A DNA stretch of 64,000 bases from Manduca sexta (Eukaryota; Arthropoda; Insecta; Lepidoptera; Sphingidae), in the NCBI RefSeq assembly GCF_014839805.1, contig NC_051137.1:7987170-8051169 (forward strand), in the 5' to 3' direction. Position 1 is the stretch's first letter, and each line of letters begins with the position of its first letter. The notes under the pieces were generated by a model. That model made no database searches. It had not been told where the DNA came from and saw only the letters and a program-made list of their open reading frames with translations. Positions 1 through 12,600 of this stretch are shown in pieces. A program made the translations under genes and the position numbers.

Positions 1-163
1 GAACAATAAGGAAATACAGAATTGTACCAATAAATATTATAACATATTACATTGACATAAAGATTTTCTAAATTATTTATTTTTAGTTATCTTGATTTTT
101 TTTATAAAAACTAATACTGCGTTATTGAAATACGCTGAATATTAAGAATAAATATGTGCTCTA

Positions 164-476
164 TCAGCTATATCTTAGTTGGATGTCTGGACTGCGGAGA
201 TGAATGACCAGTTTCAAATCCCAAGGGCACACACCTCTGACTTCTCGAAAATTATGTGTGTATTCTTTGTGAATTACCGCTTGCTTTCGGCGAAGGAAAA
301 CATCATGAGGAAACTTACATACCTGAAAAGTGCTGAATAGAAATTTTGAAGGTGTGTAAAGTCTACCAATACGCACTAGGCCAGCGTGGTGAACTAACTT
401 ATCCCCCTATGTAGTAGAAGCCTGTGCTTAGCAATGGGACAGTATATAATACAAGGCCGATATTATTATATGTATT
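164..476 (+). repeat. tRNA-derived SINE, family A, copy 1
   Basis: Dispersed repeat with a Pol III B-box-like segment near its 5' end (AGTTTCAAATCCC, about 210-222). The body has 'ggaaaacatcatgaggaaac', 'gtctaccaatacgcactagg' and 'tatataatacaaggc', and the tail is ATT-rich. The same body recurs at 14770-15101 and 47612-47850 on the minus strand and, more diverged, near 63685. The body matches a SINE type common in lepidopteran genomes. Ends are approximate. Confidence 0.8.
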
Positions 477-478
477 CT

Positions 479-3400
479 ATATATAAGATGATACCTACAG
501 TTAAAATAAACTCATAATAACCCCGAACGTGTTAAACCAGCCGATCGTGTACCATACTGTCATCCCTCCGCGGTGCAGACAGCGCTGTACAAACACACGC
601 GCTCGTGCATGAAATGACATCGCCAATGATACACCCCCAACGAATTTAATAAATCAAACACATGGATGATACGTGTTGCGCGACCGTTGAGGCACTGTAA
701 TGAGTGGATTTGAATTTAGAATTTTGTTTTTTTTAAGGTTTATATATAATTGGCAAAGTAACAAACAATAAAGTAACAAATAAAAATATTCTTACCAGCC
801 TCCAATCGCGCGAACTAATTATGGTTCTAATGTATTCATTCGTAGAACATGCATAATGAATAATGATAGGTTTTCCAACATTGATTTTTTTATGATTCAA
901 TAAGATCAGTTAAAAAGGCTATTTTAGATTCCATTATATCAATGTCTGAGATTTATAATATTTAAACGCTCAAGTAAAATACTTCAGCGTTTAAATCGTA
1001 CTTTTTGATATTTTCATTTAATTTTGTATATTAACTGTATTTATTTCATTACCTTCTTTTGTATCCGCTGTCTTCTTTACGTGCTAAATGTCTGTGGAAA
1101 CTTTATTGGATTGTGTGTTACCTATTTTATCTAGTTTATATGTGCACTATTGTTCTGTTAGTTTCCTTAGTAAATAAAATAAATAAATAAGTAACGGAAT
1201 ACCATTAAAGTTATTAACCAACTACAAAAGCGAGAGGTTATTTTTATTTATTCATCGCATTTTTTTATGTTTGTTCAGCGATAATTTTTTACTCCGTAGT
1301 CAAATTTAAACGTATATTTTTGTGTTCGATTTCGTAAAGCTTCGAAGTGGTCCTATTTTAATTTGATTATTACATGATCTTGGACTTCGAAGATGCAGCA
1401 GGGAAGTCATAAAACTAAAATAAGATCAGAATGATGATTTTTGTAATGCTTTTAATTAGATAAGTTATCGTCTGAGCTAAGTAACAAACTAGTGTATAAA
1501 AATACCCAACGCCAAACAAATACGTAATGTGCACATGAACATAATAACACGAATTGGAAAATTTACATTGTTTGCGTTTTAGTGGTTTGTTATTAAATTA
1601 GTTTTTAGAGTCGGTTTTTTAAAACAATTATTTTGTTTAAACCATGGATTTTTTTGCTGTAATAAGTCGATATAATAAAAAACATAAAGAAATGACATAA
1701 TATAAAACTTTATATTTTGTTATTCATTAGATCTTATCAGATATTCCGATTGCAGTCGATAAGGTAGGTACTTATAAGAAAATAAAAGGCACTTTATTCT
1801 AAATCTGATAAAATATAAAATTTGTCAATAACTTCAACGACTGAAAGTAAGCAAACTTCCCGTAGGAAGTAACTTATAATATTAATAAAATATAATTTGC
1901 ATACTGTGTAATATAAAACTTTCCTAATTTTCTTCGTCTCAAAAGTATTTCTTTGATTTCATTTTCCCCCTGTATATATCCCATTATATATAAAGTACAA
2001 ATTACAAAATAGTAAAAATTTTAAAAATTACATATTAAGACGATTTGTAAAATATGAACGAAAAGAAAACAATCGTTTAGCCACAGGATTTTTTTTAGTT
2101 TTTCGAATTCACAATATTTTGCCGTGAAGAATAATTCAAATCAATGAAATAATCAGAAATATTTCGTGAATACGTCAACTATGTATTAAAAGTTATAGCG
2201 ACTGTATTAGATTTGAAAAACTTTAACAAAGTATGCATTTATAATATTATCAAATGAAAATTCAGATACAAAAATATACGAATAATTTTATTTTATTGGA
2301 TTTTCGAAAGTATTCCATTAGGACTATTCATGATTTCAACTAATGTAATAACATTTGCGCCACTTTGCATATCGACTTTTGAAAGGCATTATATTTAAGC
2401 GACAATGAGTAAATTTTTAGTGAGCGATTCAAAGGTTGGATTTTAATAAGAAAATTCATAACAATTAACCTATTTACTCTACAAAAATATAGTCTAATGC
2501 CATTAAGATTTTCTTAGAGCTACAAAACCTAGAACTAACGATGCAGAAAAATCTGGCGATACCAAATATTTATATAATTCATTTTCAGCATACTCGTCGC
2601 TTAGATATGGTGACATATTATGCCTTTAAAGTATCGATATGTAATATGTAAGTAGCAACCTATAATTCCATTCTTTAGTAAGTACAGTATTATATTTTTA
2701 TAAGTTGCGCGAATTGTGGATCACCACACCACCACCACCACCTTGCACCACCAACTTTAAACTCCTTGTCTAATTGTGTTAACGCCACACAATAGATATT
2801 TCCTCCGCCGATAATGTCATCGACATATAAGGCGCAGTTCTCAGAAAGCATACGCATATGAGTCGTCAAGACACGACTGTGTAATGACGTACGCAACACA
2901 GGTTTCCCTGATTAGACACGCCAAGCAGGCCCACACCACGCTAGTTTCCAATATTTGTGTTGAACATCTTAAATCACATTTGCGTACCTCTGTAACAAGC
3001 GGCCAGGTATATTTGTCTAACAATAAAATTTAGTTTAGCCTAATCTCAATTCAAGGCATGTCGTCGCCGGCTGGTAAACGGTAACCACGCGACGTGCTCA
3101 CTGCAAATATAAGTAACACATGCTTTTCCCAACGACCCCACGTCGACATCGTTCGCTTTCTTATTTCTACTATCGAAGAAAATAAATATTAAACAGCAAC
3201 CTCATTACGGTTTCAATTAAACATCTACTGTTTATTAAATTGAATGATTTGGTACATATTTACAAAGTATAATACTCGGCCGAGAAAGGTACACAGCGAC
3301 CGAGTTCAAAGTCTTCTAACGGCATTATTAATAATATAACTTTAGGACCGCAGCCACCCGCCAACGAGCGAAGTCTCAATCTGCAAACACAAATATAAAG

Positions 3401-5880
3401 CTAATTAAAAAGTTTCAAACTAAATTATGAGAGGGGTTGCGCCTTGGAGTCCGTACCAAGATTGTCGCTAAGATTTAATCTAAAGGGATGTTATCGCCAA
3501 GAATGCGCGCCGGCAAAACATCCGCGAAGTGTGTGCGACTTAAAGCCGCGAACCTCACGCCGCCACGTTTCGTGGTACCGGAGCAAATGTTTGCCGAGGC
3601 GGCCACGCCAACAAACATCACCATCGCACTCCGAGAATTCCAAATTTGGATTATATATTCATAACAAGTGTCGAGGATTCGCTTATTCCGTAAATCTCTG
3701 GGGAATAACAGTTACTTAATACTGGCACGCGAAACAGTTACGAGATAACCGAGTGGCCACTTTACTTTACACATTATATGCTATTTATGTTTCATCGAAA
3801 TAGCTCCACATAGTATGGTATTGAATAGTAGGGTCATAAAAACAAAAGCATACGGTCCCTCCGGACTATTAATTCAAGTCAAAGCTGAAATGCGACAAAG
3901 GCGAGTCAGCTCATAAAATTTATAGGCGATCGAATGAGATAATATGGTCGACGTTAAGAGCAGCTTAGACAGTTTGGAAATTTAAATGTGAAGTAAGTTT
4001 TGCGAGATTGCGCTGTATAAATCAGCGCGGGCGGCGTGCGGCCGACGGCGGGCTTGGCTCGACGCGGCGCGGGCGCGGCTCGTCAGCCCGCTGCGGCGAT
4101 AAATCCGCATCTCCCTCGGGCTTCTTAACCGCTCTCCGTCTCCGTACACAACCGACTCTGCCGCGCCGCCCCGCGCCGTGAGCCAGCAGCGCCGGTCCGA
4201 CCTCCGGCTACACATGACTTATGTAAAACACTCTGACTTCTTCATTACTATTTCGGTGTGTGTGTGTCGCATCTGGCGCTTACAGTCCCATTATTAACAG
4301 TTACACGTGTCCTCGTAATTAGTAAGTATTGCGAGTGGGCAAACTCTTTCGTGCCATTCATTTAAACGGGCGGCAAGTTTCAACGTTTCTCACTCATCCC
4401 GTTTGTCAACTTGTAGTCCGAAGTATTTTCCGCGAGCCTCGCCCTAATTCTTTTTCACGCTACATTTCAAGAACCTTATTTTTGTAATTACAATAATGTC
4501 TAGTACGCCGACGTTATCCTTAATTGCTGGACATAAAAATTCCATTTAAATTTCCCTTTTAACGATCGAGGCGAGGTGTCTAATTGTATAATACACTCGT
4601 TTGCGTATTTTTATTGTCGGTACAATAATTAAAACATAACGCGACTTTGCCCTTTTTAAACGGACTCGTAATTAAACTTTCCTTGGAAGCAGTAAAAGAA
4701 TATGGCTAGATGCGAGCGTACCTTGTGCCGAAGGGGAGAGTGTCAGCATGCGGGGGTAGGGACGCGCGCGAGACGGGGGAGCGGCGGTTATTTAAGAAAT
4801 GGAAAGAAAAGCAATTTACTGCTTATCAGTGGGAGTAGTGGGCCGCGGGTCACTCGGATAACAAAAGTAATGTCGACTGAAAACACTACACGAACATCCA
4901 CAATACATTGTTTACGAAACAAACGTATATTTACAATACTACCTTTTTAATAAGTCGACGCTGAGTATTAGATATTATTTATTACTATTTACACAAGGTT
5001 AGTAAATAAATTATAGGAGGTACCAACTCATTGTTATAGTAAGATTTAGTAATCTGTATGTAAGTCGAAACTTTGACTTTGATTAATTCTCTTCTTTAGT
5101 CTCATGAAGGATAAAATAATAGTGATTAATAACATGTAATACTATCCTAAGGCAATTTACTTTCAATATAATGGTTTCGAGTTGTCTCTCCACAATCATA
5201 ATCCCATATAAACAATGATTTATTACGATAAATGGAGGCCTGTATTGGAGCCCGATTTCACTTTTCTATACATAAAGTATCTATATGCATAAAACATGTC
5301 GATTCAAGAAGGAATAAGTAACAAACACATTCATAATTTAAAATACCAGTAAGCATTACAAATTAACTAGACGAAAACGTTATAAACTTATTTATATATT
5401 GTAAAATAAAAAGTTATATCCAAATATATATCTTGGTTAAAATTCTTGTCAAATAAATAACCGTTTTTAGACATGTCCTTTAGTATACTTTTCATCTGTG
5501 TGATCTCAATGAAGAAACTTTTTTTAAATTATTTCTCCTTCAATATTGTTTCATCCGTAACATGAGGGAGATCTTTACAGTCTTTAATTAGTGTTATTAC
5601 GTTGCCATTAAGTCGTTAAAGAGATTACCATTAATTCGTCTCATGATAAACCAAATTGTTTACCTTTTTCCATTAGCTTAGCATGCAGCATTTTCTAATG
5701 CAATTATTGGTAACTCAGAAAAGAATCCGTTATTACGATGTAATGTATCAGTTAACGTAGATAGTGTGTATAATTCTGATTTGGTTTACTGCTATGCGGC
5801 GCCGAGAACTATCGTAAGAATTAAATTATTATATCTATAAATAAATAAAGAATTGCTTCATAATGATTTCTTACGTTTAA
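479..5880. other. No gene seen; AT-rich with one GC island
   Basis: No supportable coding region. The stretch contains a possible LINE 3' end at about 1020-1194 that finishes in AATA-type repeats, a CCA microsatellite at about 2722-2744, and a GC-rich island at 4015-4210 in otherwise AT-rich DNA. The short open frames inside the island are low-complexity, recognisable in no family, and probably due to base composition. Confidence 0.6.
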
Positions 5881-6050
5881 GCGAATATTAGACATTAAAA
5901 TAAATTTATTTTTCGGATTTTATAACGGTTTTTATATTTGTTTTTCTCCCGACATTTCGAAGACTTTACAGTCTTAATGGTCCCAAAGCGGACTAAGATG
6001 TTGTTCATCCGAAATGTCAAAGTTACAATATCTACCTACATTTTACAATT
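5881..6050 (+). repeat. Inverted-repeat (foldback) element, left-end copy
   Basis: Begins with a 'gcgaatattagacatt' block and continues with 'ttttcggattttataacgg' and 'cccgacatttcgaagac'. A mirrored version of the same blocks lies at 9590-9697, and both orientations meet at 31405-31530. That pattern fits a family with inverted ends that is widespread in Lepidoptera. No coding capacity was seen. Confidence 0.6.
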
Positions 6051-6145
6051 ATACAATTTTGTTTTTTAAATTTAACTGTTGACTGTTCTACGCAGAATAA
6101 ATTGCTTATCATGAAAGTTATTTTCTTAAATTAGGAATTCTTAGG

Positions 6146-6437
6146 GCCGTATTAATAGATGCAACTCTATTTGCTCCGAAGTGCGATATCAATGGAGATG
6201 CTGTCAAGTTAAAGTCATTATCTTAAATCAGATATCAACCACATCTCAAATGACATATTAAATGATGCATATGACGGATTTTGACAACTGTTTTGTTTAT
6301 TATAAAGAGCCAACTCAGCTGACAAGGGGATCTCAATTGACAGTTCATGTATTGTTTATTAAAGAATTTAAACCTGTACAAAATAAAATGTGTACTTAAG
6401 ATTCTATTCATAAGTGAGATTACCTTATTAATACGGC
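6146..6437. mobile_element. MITE-like element with 12-bp terminal inverted repeats
   Basis: GCCGTATTAATA at 6146-6157 is exactly inverted as TATTAATACGGC at 6426-6437. The pair encloses about 268 bp of AT-rich DNA without coding potential. Size and structure fit a non-autonomous DNA transposon. No clear target-site duplication is visible, so the boundaries and superfamily are unassigned. Confidence 0.55.
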
Positions 6438-6895
6438 TGAAGGGCCGTAATTTCTGACAGGTTACAAATGATTTTTTCATGGGATCCATTTTTATCACCC
6501 CGATTAAGTGGTATAATGCGAATTTTATACTGAGCTGTTTAATATTAAATTTTAAAACACTACCAAAAATAACTTGCCGACTCTCTCATCCAATACAACA
6601 AGAAATACGCTATATATACATAGCACCTATATTTTCTCCTAGTTTTATATTATTCCCTTTACCTCGCGCACGAGTTCTGGCAAAGTCTCTACATTTAAAT
6701 CAAAGTTGTACGACTATCATACGATCGTCAGAAACTTATCTTTAATGCAGGAAAGTGCGCATGCGAATGATGTTGACTTTCCAATTCTATGAGTAATACT
6801 CGAATGTTTACCATGCCATGCATTTATGTATATGGGCAACATAATTGCATATACTATTATTAGAAATTAGAAAGCAAATAATAAACTAATAATGT

Positions 6896-7030
6896 ACTTG
6901 ACGGTTTTTTTCGTGATAAATTTGTCGTTTTACTCCCGACGTTGCGTCGTCTTTGTAGTCTACATGGTCACGGAGCGGACTGAGGTGTTACTTGTCCGAA
7001 TATTTATTGCTACAATATCTACCTAGTGAA
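6896..7030 (+). repeat. Foldback-family fragment
   Basis: Shares 'ctcccgacgttgcg', 'atggtcacggagcggactga' and 'tacaatatctacct' with the copy at 5881-6050, in the same orientation. Diverged and without its outer end. Confidence 0.5.
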
Positions 7031-7890
7031 AAAACATACTTATCTATGGCAAAAAAATCTGTCAAGTACTTTTGTTTCAAAGTACCCAAATAATGAAATC
7101 AGTCCGATTTTATCTAGATTTAATTTTAGATTTAAATTTTAAATGTCAGAGCAAAAACAAATTTATTTTGGTTGTTAGTGAATACATGTAATCGATATTT
7201 TCGTGGTCGGTATCAAAAATCTAGAAGACAATTGAAAAATCCTCAAGATTTTACCCCGATAATACAATAAGAAGCAATTTTACATTTTTAACCCGTCTAT
7301 AGCTGTAAGAAAGCAGGAATATGATTCTTACAAACTATGTGAGAAAAAAAATCCCAATATGGAATAGCCAATGTTATTAAACGATTTCAACAAATAAGGT
7401 GTCGTAAATTAATTTAATTAATTTATAAACATAATTAATTTCGTCTTCATAACAAAATTTAAAGAAATGTAACTATACGATGTCTTATATTGTTGAAAAG
7501 AAGTGCTGGAGCGAAATAGCGCCATGCAAATAATCCTATACGTAAGCAAATTACTGATGTCGCTAAATTAAATAAACTCCTTGTTTTAATATGTAGATGT
7601 CGCGCTTTCACCCATACTTTCACCTAGTTAACCGATTTTTGGACATGACGTGTTACTATAAACATCGTTTTGCGCCAAGTGACGATTATGTTAAAGAGCT
7701 CAAAATAATGTAAAAAGAAAACATTATTTTCTGTAATCATAACTTCCAATAAGTACGATGATATGATGATCGCCTGATGGTAAGCAGTTTTGGAGTTTTG
7801 ATGGAGTAAGATGGTAAGCATGATTTTTTTTTAATGTATACTGTACATTAAAAAACTTTATTTTAATAACAATATAGCCTTAGTCCAAGA
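7031..7890. other. No gene seen; AT-rich
   Basis: Nothing coding is recognised. A short piece at about 7755-7790 ('gcctgatggtaagcag') matches part of the repeat at 7895-8180. Confidence 0.5.
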
Positions 7891-7894
7891 TGTA

Positions 7895-8180
7895 GGCGCG
7901 TATTGAGTGTTTTTTATTGCCTTTGTTGGCAAATGAGCACGCTATTCGCCTGATGGTAAGCAGCATCCTCCGCCCATGGACTCTGCAATGCTAGAAGCAC
8001 AGGCAAGCCGTTGCCTACTGGAGGTGAACACAATGTTTAAGCCTCGTTTAAAAAAGGGCAAGTCATAGCATTTGGGGAACACCAGCATATAAACTTCCTG
8101 CATCAAGTTTATATGCTGTTTATTTGCGGTGGAAGTCTTTTGACATCAGGTAAAATACGGGCTGTAATCCACAGGCGAGT
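7895..8180 (+). repeat. Interspersed repeat with 'cgcctgatggtaagcag' core
   Basis: Contains 'cgcctgatggtaagcagc', 'ccgcccatggact' and 'gccgttgcctactgg', a segment I recognise as part of an abundant lepidopteran transposable-element family. Related pieces occur at about 7755 and 16170-16320. The class (LINE tail, SINE or Helitron-like) cannot be decided here. The copy also holds a short palindrome at about 8085-8120, 'agcatataaactt' against 'aagtttatatgct'. Confidence 0.55.
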
Positions 8181-8210
8181 GTTTAAAAAAAATACGAGCT
8201 AAGTAATGAC

Positions 8211-8416
8211 TGCCTCGGTGGCGTAGTTGTATTGCATGTCGGGCAAAGTGATATTTGGGTTTTTCTGCTCAGTATCAGCCCGGAGTCTGGAATTTGTGCC
8301 CAATATGGCGATAGGCTCGCCCCCTATCACATCATGGGACGGAACATACTTGGCGAAAAGTGGGTGCCCTAGTTGCGCCTCTGCATACCCCTTCGGGAAT
8401 ATAAATGCGTGATGTT
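8211..8416 (+). repeat. tRNA-derived SINE, family B, copy 1
   Basis: Opens with 'tgcctcggtggcgtagttgt', which resembles a tRNA A-box. It continues with 'atatttgggtttttctgctc', 'gcccggagtctggaatt', 'atggcgataggctcgccccc' and 'tcacatcatgggacgg'. The same order occurs reverse-complemented at 35195-35430 and partially at 58437-58545. This copy lacks the B-box segment seen in the 35-kb copy, so it is internally deleted there. A TATG microsatellite follows at 8416-8435. Confidence 0.75.
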
Positions 8417-8419
8417 ATG

Positions 8420-9590
8420 TATGTATGTATGTAAGTAATTACTAATTGATCCACATAGAAAGGATAGTCAATCCATTTACTTATATATATTGGTACAAAC
8501 TGAGAGTAATGGGCAAGTCCATGAAGCTTCAGTTTGGTCACCGTGTCTGTTTAGGAGTGATAAAGAATACCTACGGTTAAATATTTCTAGATAACATTTG
8601 CCATTTTTACCGATTCTAAATTAGTAACTGACCAAAGTCTATGTAAAATAAGGCAAAAGTTAACCTGATGTAGAATGACAAGGAACTTTATATTGTAACT
8701 CTACAAATTGAAAAAAAAATTGTGTCAGAGAGCATTCAAATTAGTCTATGATCACCTGCTGGTTGGTGTTCACCTTTGTCGATACTTACAATAACAAAAT
8801 AGCCAAGCCAAGCATGTCAGGCCAAGCTGAGTGTAAGGTTCCGTATATACCTATAATAATATTATCAGCTATGTTCGTAAACTAATTGAATCTTGCATTT
8901 TTGTGATGTAGGATTTTTTTTTAAATATGTCAATGTAATAAAAATCGAATCTAATAATGTCAACATGATTAGATTTGATTTTTAAAAAAGTAAAGTTATT
9001 TTATATACCAGTTGGAAGAATAATTCTCTACGCATAACATAAGAAAATATGTCTTAATACATATCAAGAAAGTTTATATATGCGTAGGTATGTTTATACC
9101 AGCACTATATTTCAAATAACATCGGAATGAAATTGTTCTAATAATGAAAAGGGGGCATAAAGCCACAAATTTTCTGTAGAAATGGAGACAAATGCGCAAG
9201 AGTAAGATAACATGACAAAATATGCCTTGATATGCAACGGAACCCTAAATACGTGGATGCGTTCTCCTAAAAGCAATTCTGTATTTCGAGGAAAATCAAT
9301 TTTGATCCCTAAAATAATGACTTTATTATGACGAAACTAATATGTTTATTTCAAGATTTTTTAGTCTTAAATGCATCACTTTAGATTCCATTTCTGTTTA
9401 TGACACATAATTATTAAAAATTTTGATTCATGAATAAAATAAATAGCCTATTTATTTATTGAAACAAAGATAAAAATGAGACTTAGTAATATCCGCGTAA
9501 ATGTTTATTATTTCTATTTACTGCCTATTTATATAGAACTATTAGAACGTTATATCAGATTATTAAATAACACCCCCTGCTCCTTCCCGC
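8420..9590. other. No gene seen; AT-rich
   Basis: No coding region, RNA gene or clear repeat was recognised beyond the short TATG run at the start. Confidence 0.5.
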
Positions 9591-9697
9591 GTGCCAATGA
9601 GACTGCAGTCGAAACGTCAGGGGTAAAATAAAAACCGCTAGAAAATCCAAAATCCAATTTTATTTCAATATCTAACAGTCGCATAAGGAATCGCTAA
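9590..9697 (-). repeat. Foldback family, right-end copy
   Basis: Reads 'gactgcagtcgaaacgtc', then 'aaaaaccgctagaaaatcc', then 'ttttatttcaatatctaac'. This is the reverse complement of the order seen at 5881-6050. It may be the other end of a long element beginning there, or an independent solo end. Confidence 0.55.
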
Positions 9698-12600
9698 ATA
9701 ATAAATTCTAGAAAAATATATATTATCAAGAATGTAGTTATGAAGACAGATATTTAACTGTTTTGCGATCATCCCTAGAAGTTTCAGGCAATGAAGAAAT
9801 ACTTTATTCTATACCAACTTTCATCGTAAAACGAATAGTCTCATCTCACGCGAAAATCAAAAGTCATAAAAATTATCCCTCCGATTGTACAACCTAGAAA
9901 AAAATATAATTGCAGTATCATGGGCCGTCAAATCCAAAGAACAAAAGCTTGATTGATCGAAGGGAGATCACGGCTAATGTTTATTAACTGTATAAGTACA
10001 CCTAAATTTGCTCAATCTCTTATACCCAATATAAATTCCGGCGTTGTTCTTCGAAACGCTGTGTCAACCTATCCATCAGTGTAAAAATTCCCAGTTGATC
10101 CCCTTAATTTAATCAAAAGATCGCTTTAGCTGGTCACGGACAAGAAAAAACAGCATGACATGCCGTAACGACGACGGTGTGATATAAAATTTTCATCGGA
10201 CCCAAGTGGGGGACGAATAGTGGGTGAAGGGGGATAGTCCCGCTGTAATATCCAAGTCGAGCCGAGTTACCAATAAATTACAATTTGACATAAACAAAAC
10301 CCCACGCTACACGTAACAGAGAATTATTTATTACAAATAGGTACACGGCCGGATCAATAAGTACAGATAGGCGCATAATGGTGTACATATATGTTAATTA
10401 CAAAACATTCATTGCGTGATACAACGTTTTAATTCATTTATATGACTGTGACGTTCAATGCCGTTCAAATATAGAATATGGATTCGTTTTTCAAATTTTA
10501 ATAAACATTTTATATTTTTTAACTTTCATAATATTTTGATGTTAAACTGGCCAGTATTTTATCTTTGTCTAAAAAGTAATACATTATATTATAAGTTTGC
10601 ATGTCACAAGACGCTATAGTAAACTCCCAAGTCTCTGAGAATTTGCTCATATCAAAAATAATGATATATATTCCGTCACATATTGAAAGAACATAAAGCA
10701 ATCGGAAATATGTTATATGCAACACGAATTTATTTAATCCCGATGAAATAGGAGTGAAGAAGCGGCTCCGCGGCCCGCACCCAGCGCGATGTAATAAAAT
10801 TTGCATACTTTTAATCAAGGACTGTGTTGTGGAGAAGTTTCCCAATAACGGAACGCCCGAGACCGATGTGATGCCCGGACCGGCTATTGTTTCTGCATTA
10901 TAATGTGTTTCAGCCGCTTGGAAAATTATTGTTTATAGTTTTATGAAATTATTGATTTATGTTCTTAGTTGTGGCTTTGTCTTATTTTATATAAGAGAAT
11001 ACAATGCATGTGTTCCAAGTCGGACGAAGAGTGTAAAGAAGTGTTTGTGAGAGACTTTTGGTGTGAGTTATATATACATATCAAATTTATCATTATGATC
11101 GAAATATTTGCAATAGTAAGAGTATATTATAATTGTTAATCATACCATAAACTAGTAAAATAAATAGCTGTGCCGGTATACATATACATTCGTCGCAGGA
11201 TATTTCATATCTAAATAATATAAACACTAGGACATACAAAAAAAGAAGGCCACAATACCAAATGAATAATAAATCATCCTTAAATAAAACAAGAACAGCC
11301 AATCAGAAGTCAAACGAGACTTACATCGAATCCCTCAATTGGCAGCATGTAAATAATGCGACTTATATCGAATCGCCTTCGGTATTGTAAGAGGATTCCC
11401 GTAGCGCAGTTTGCAATAAATTAGCTGGTTTCTAATATAAAACGACAAAATCCCGACAGAGCGTCACGGTCCCACCGCCGCGACGCGCCGCGCTGCCGCC
11501 GCGCCGCGCCGTTCTACTCCGCCCGCCTGTCCATCTCCGCTCCGCATTAATCGTGTTTAGTTAGCGGATATTGGCGGTGGAAATTCAAATGCAATCAAAT
11601 GAAAATAGAATTCGTAAAAAACCAAAGAAAATAAACCGACAGGCGTCAGTCTAGCGGGAGAGTAAGCGCGCCGCATCGCCAGCGCCGCCCGCTCCCGGCC
11701 TCGCCCGCACTGACCGTACTTACACGATTTTAAATTGTACATATCTGAAATTCCGATCTGTCGCGCACCCACCCCGCTCTATGAAATGAAACAAAATAAA
11801 AGTGGAACGACACGGTGCGCTCGGAAAAAATCAAAATCGAAATTAAAAATAAAAGTTTTTTCCGACACGGCGAGGGAGGCGGATGCAATGTTTGCGGCCG
11901 TCATTCCATGCAGTTCGCAATAAAAATACGCCCGACTTGTACATATAAATATGTGTGGCAGGATTGATTGGAATTGAATACGTGTGGTGGGAGAGGGGCT
12001 CGGGGATAGGGGGGATTGGTGCGGAGACGAGGCGGGGTGAAGCGGTGCAGGAATCGAAGGTGAGTGCCGCTAAGACTGTAATCGGTTTTGCCCGGGGCCG
12101 TCGCACACCGCACCGCTCACAATTAAACTTTGTTTGTACATGTGTCGCTGGAGATTAGCCACAATGCTCTTTTTAAGTCGACCAACTGCACTCCCACATG
12201 CAATTTAAGAATCCAGAATGCAATTTCGGCAGTTGCAAAATTGAACTACACTGTGTCCTCTTGAGGATTACTTACCTAAAAATCAGAGTTGTGGATATAA
12301 ATGTACAAAACAATAGGATTTATTGAACGGCATGACATATATCAAAGCATGAATGTAATTAATAACCCCGTATTGACGCCGCAACAGTGTAGCAATCGCG
12401 GCAAATGTACGAAAGATGTAAATGTGAACAGGCGGAATGGCACGACGGCGCACCATAAATCATCGGGAGGGGCGCCGATTGCCTTCAATTATGGCATTAG
12501 CTTTCATGTCTAATTTTATATCGTTAGTTATTACCGTCCCTAACGTGGTCAAGTGCTTCACATAAATTGAACTTGTCGTTGATTAAGCCTCAATTTAATC

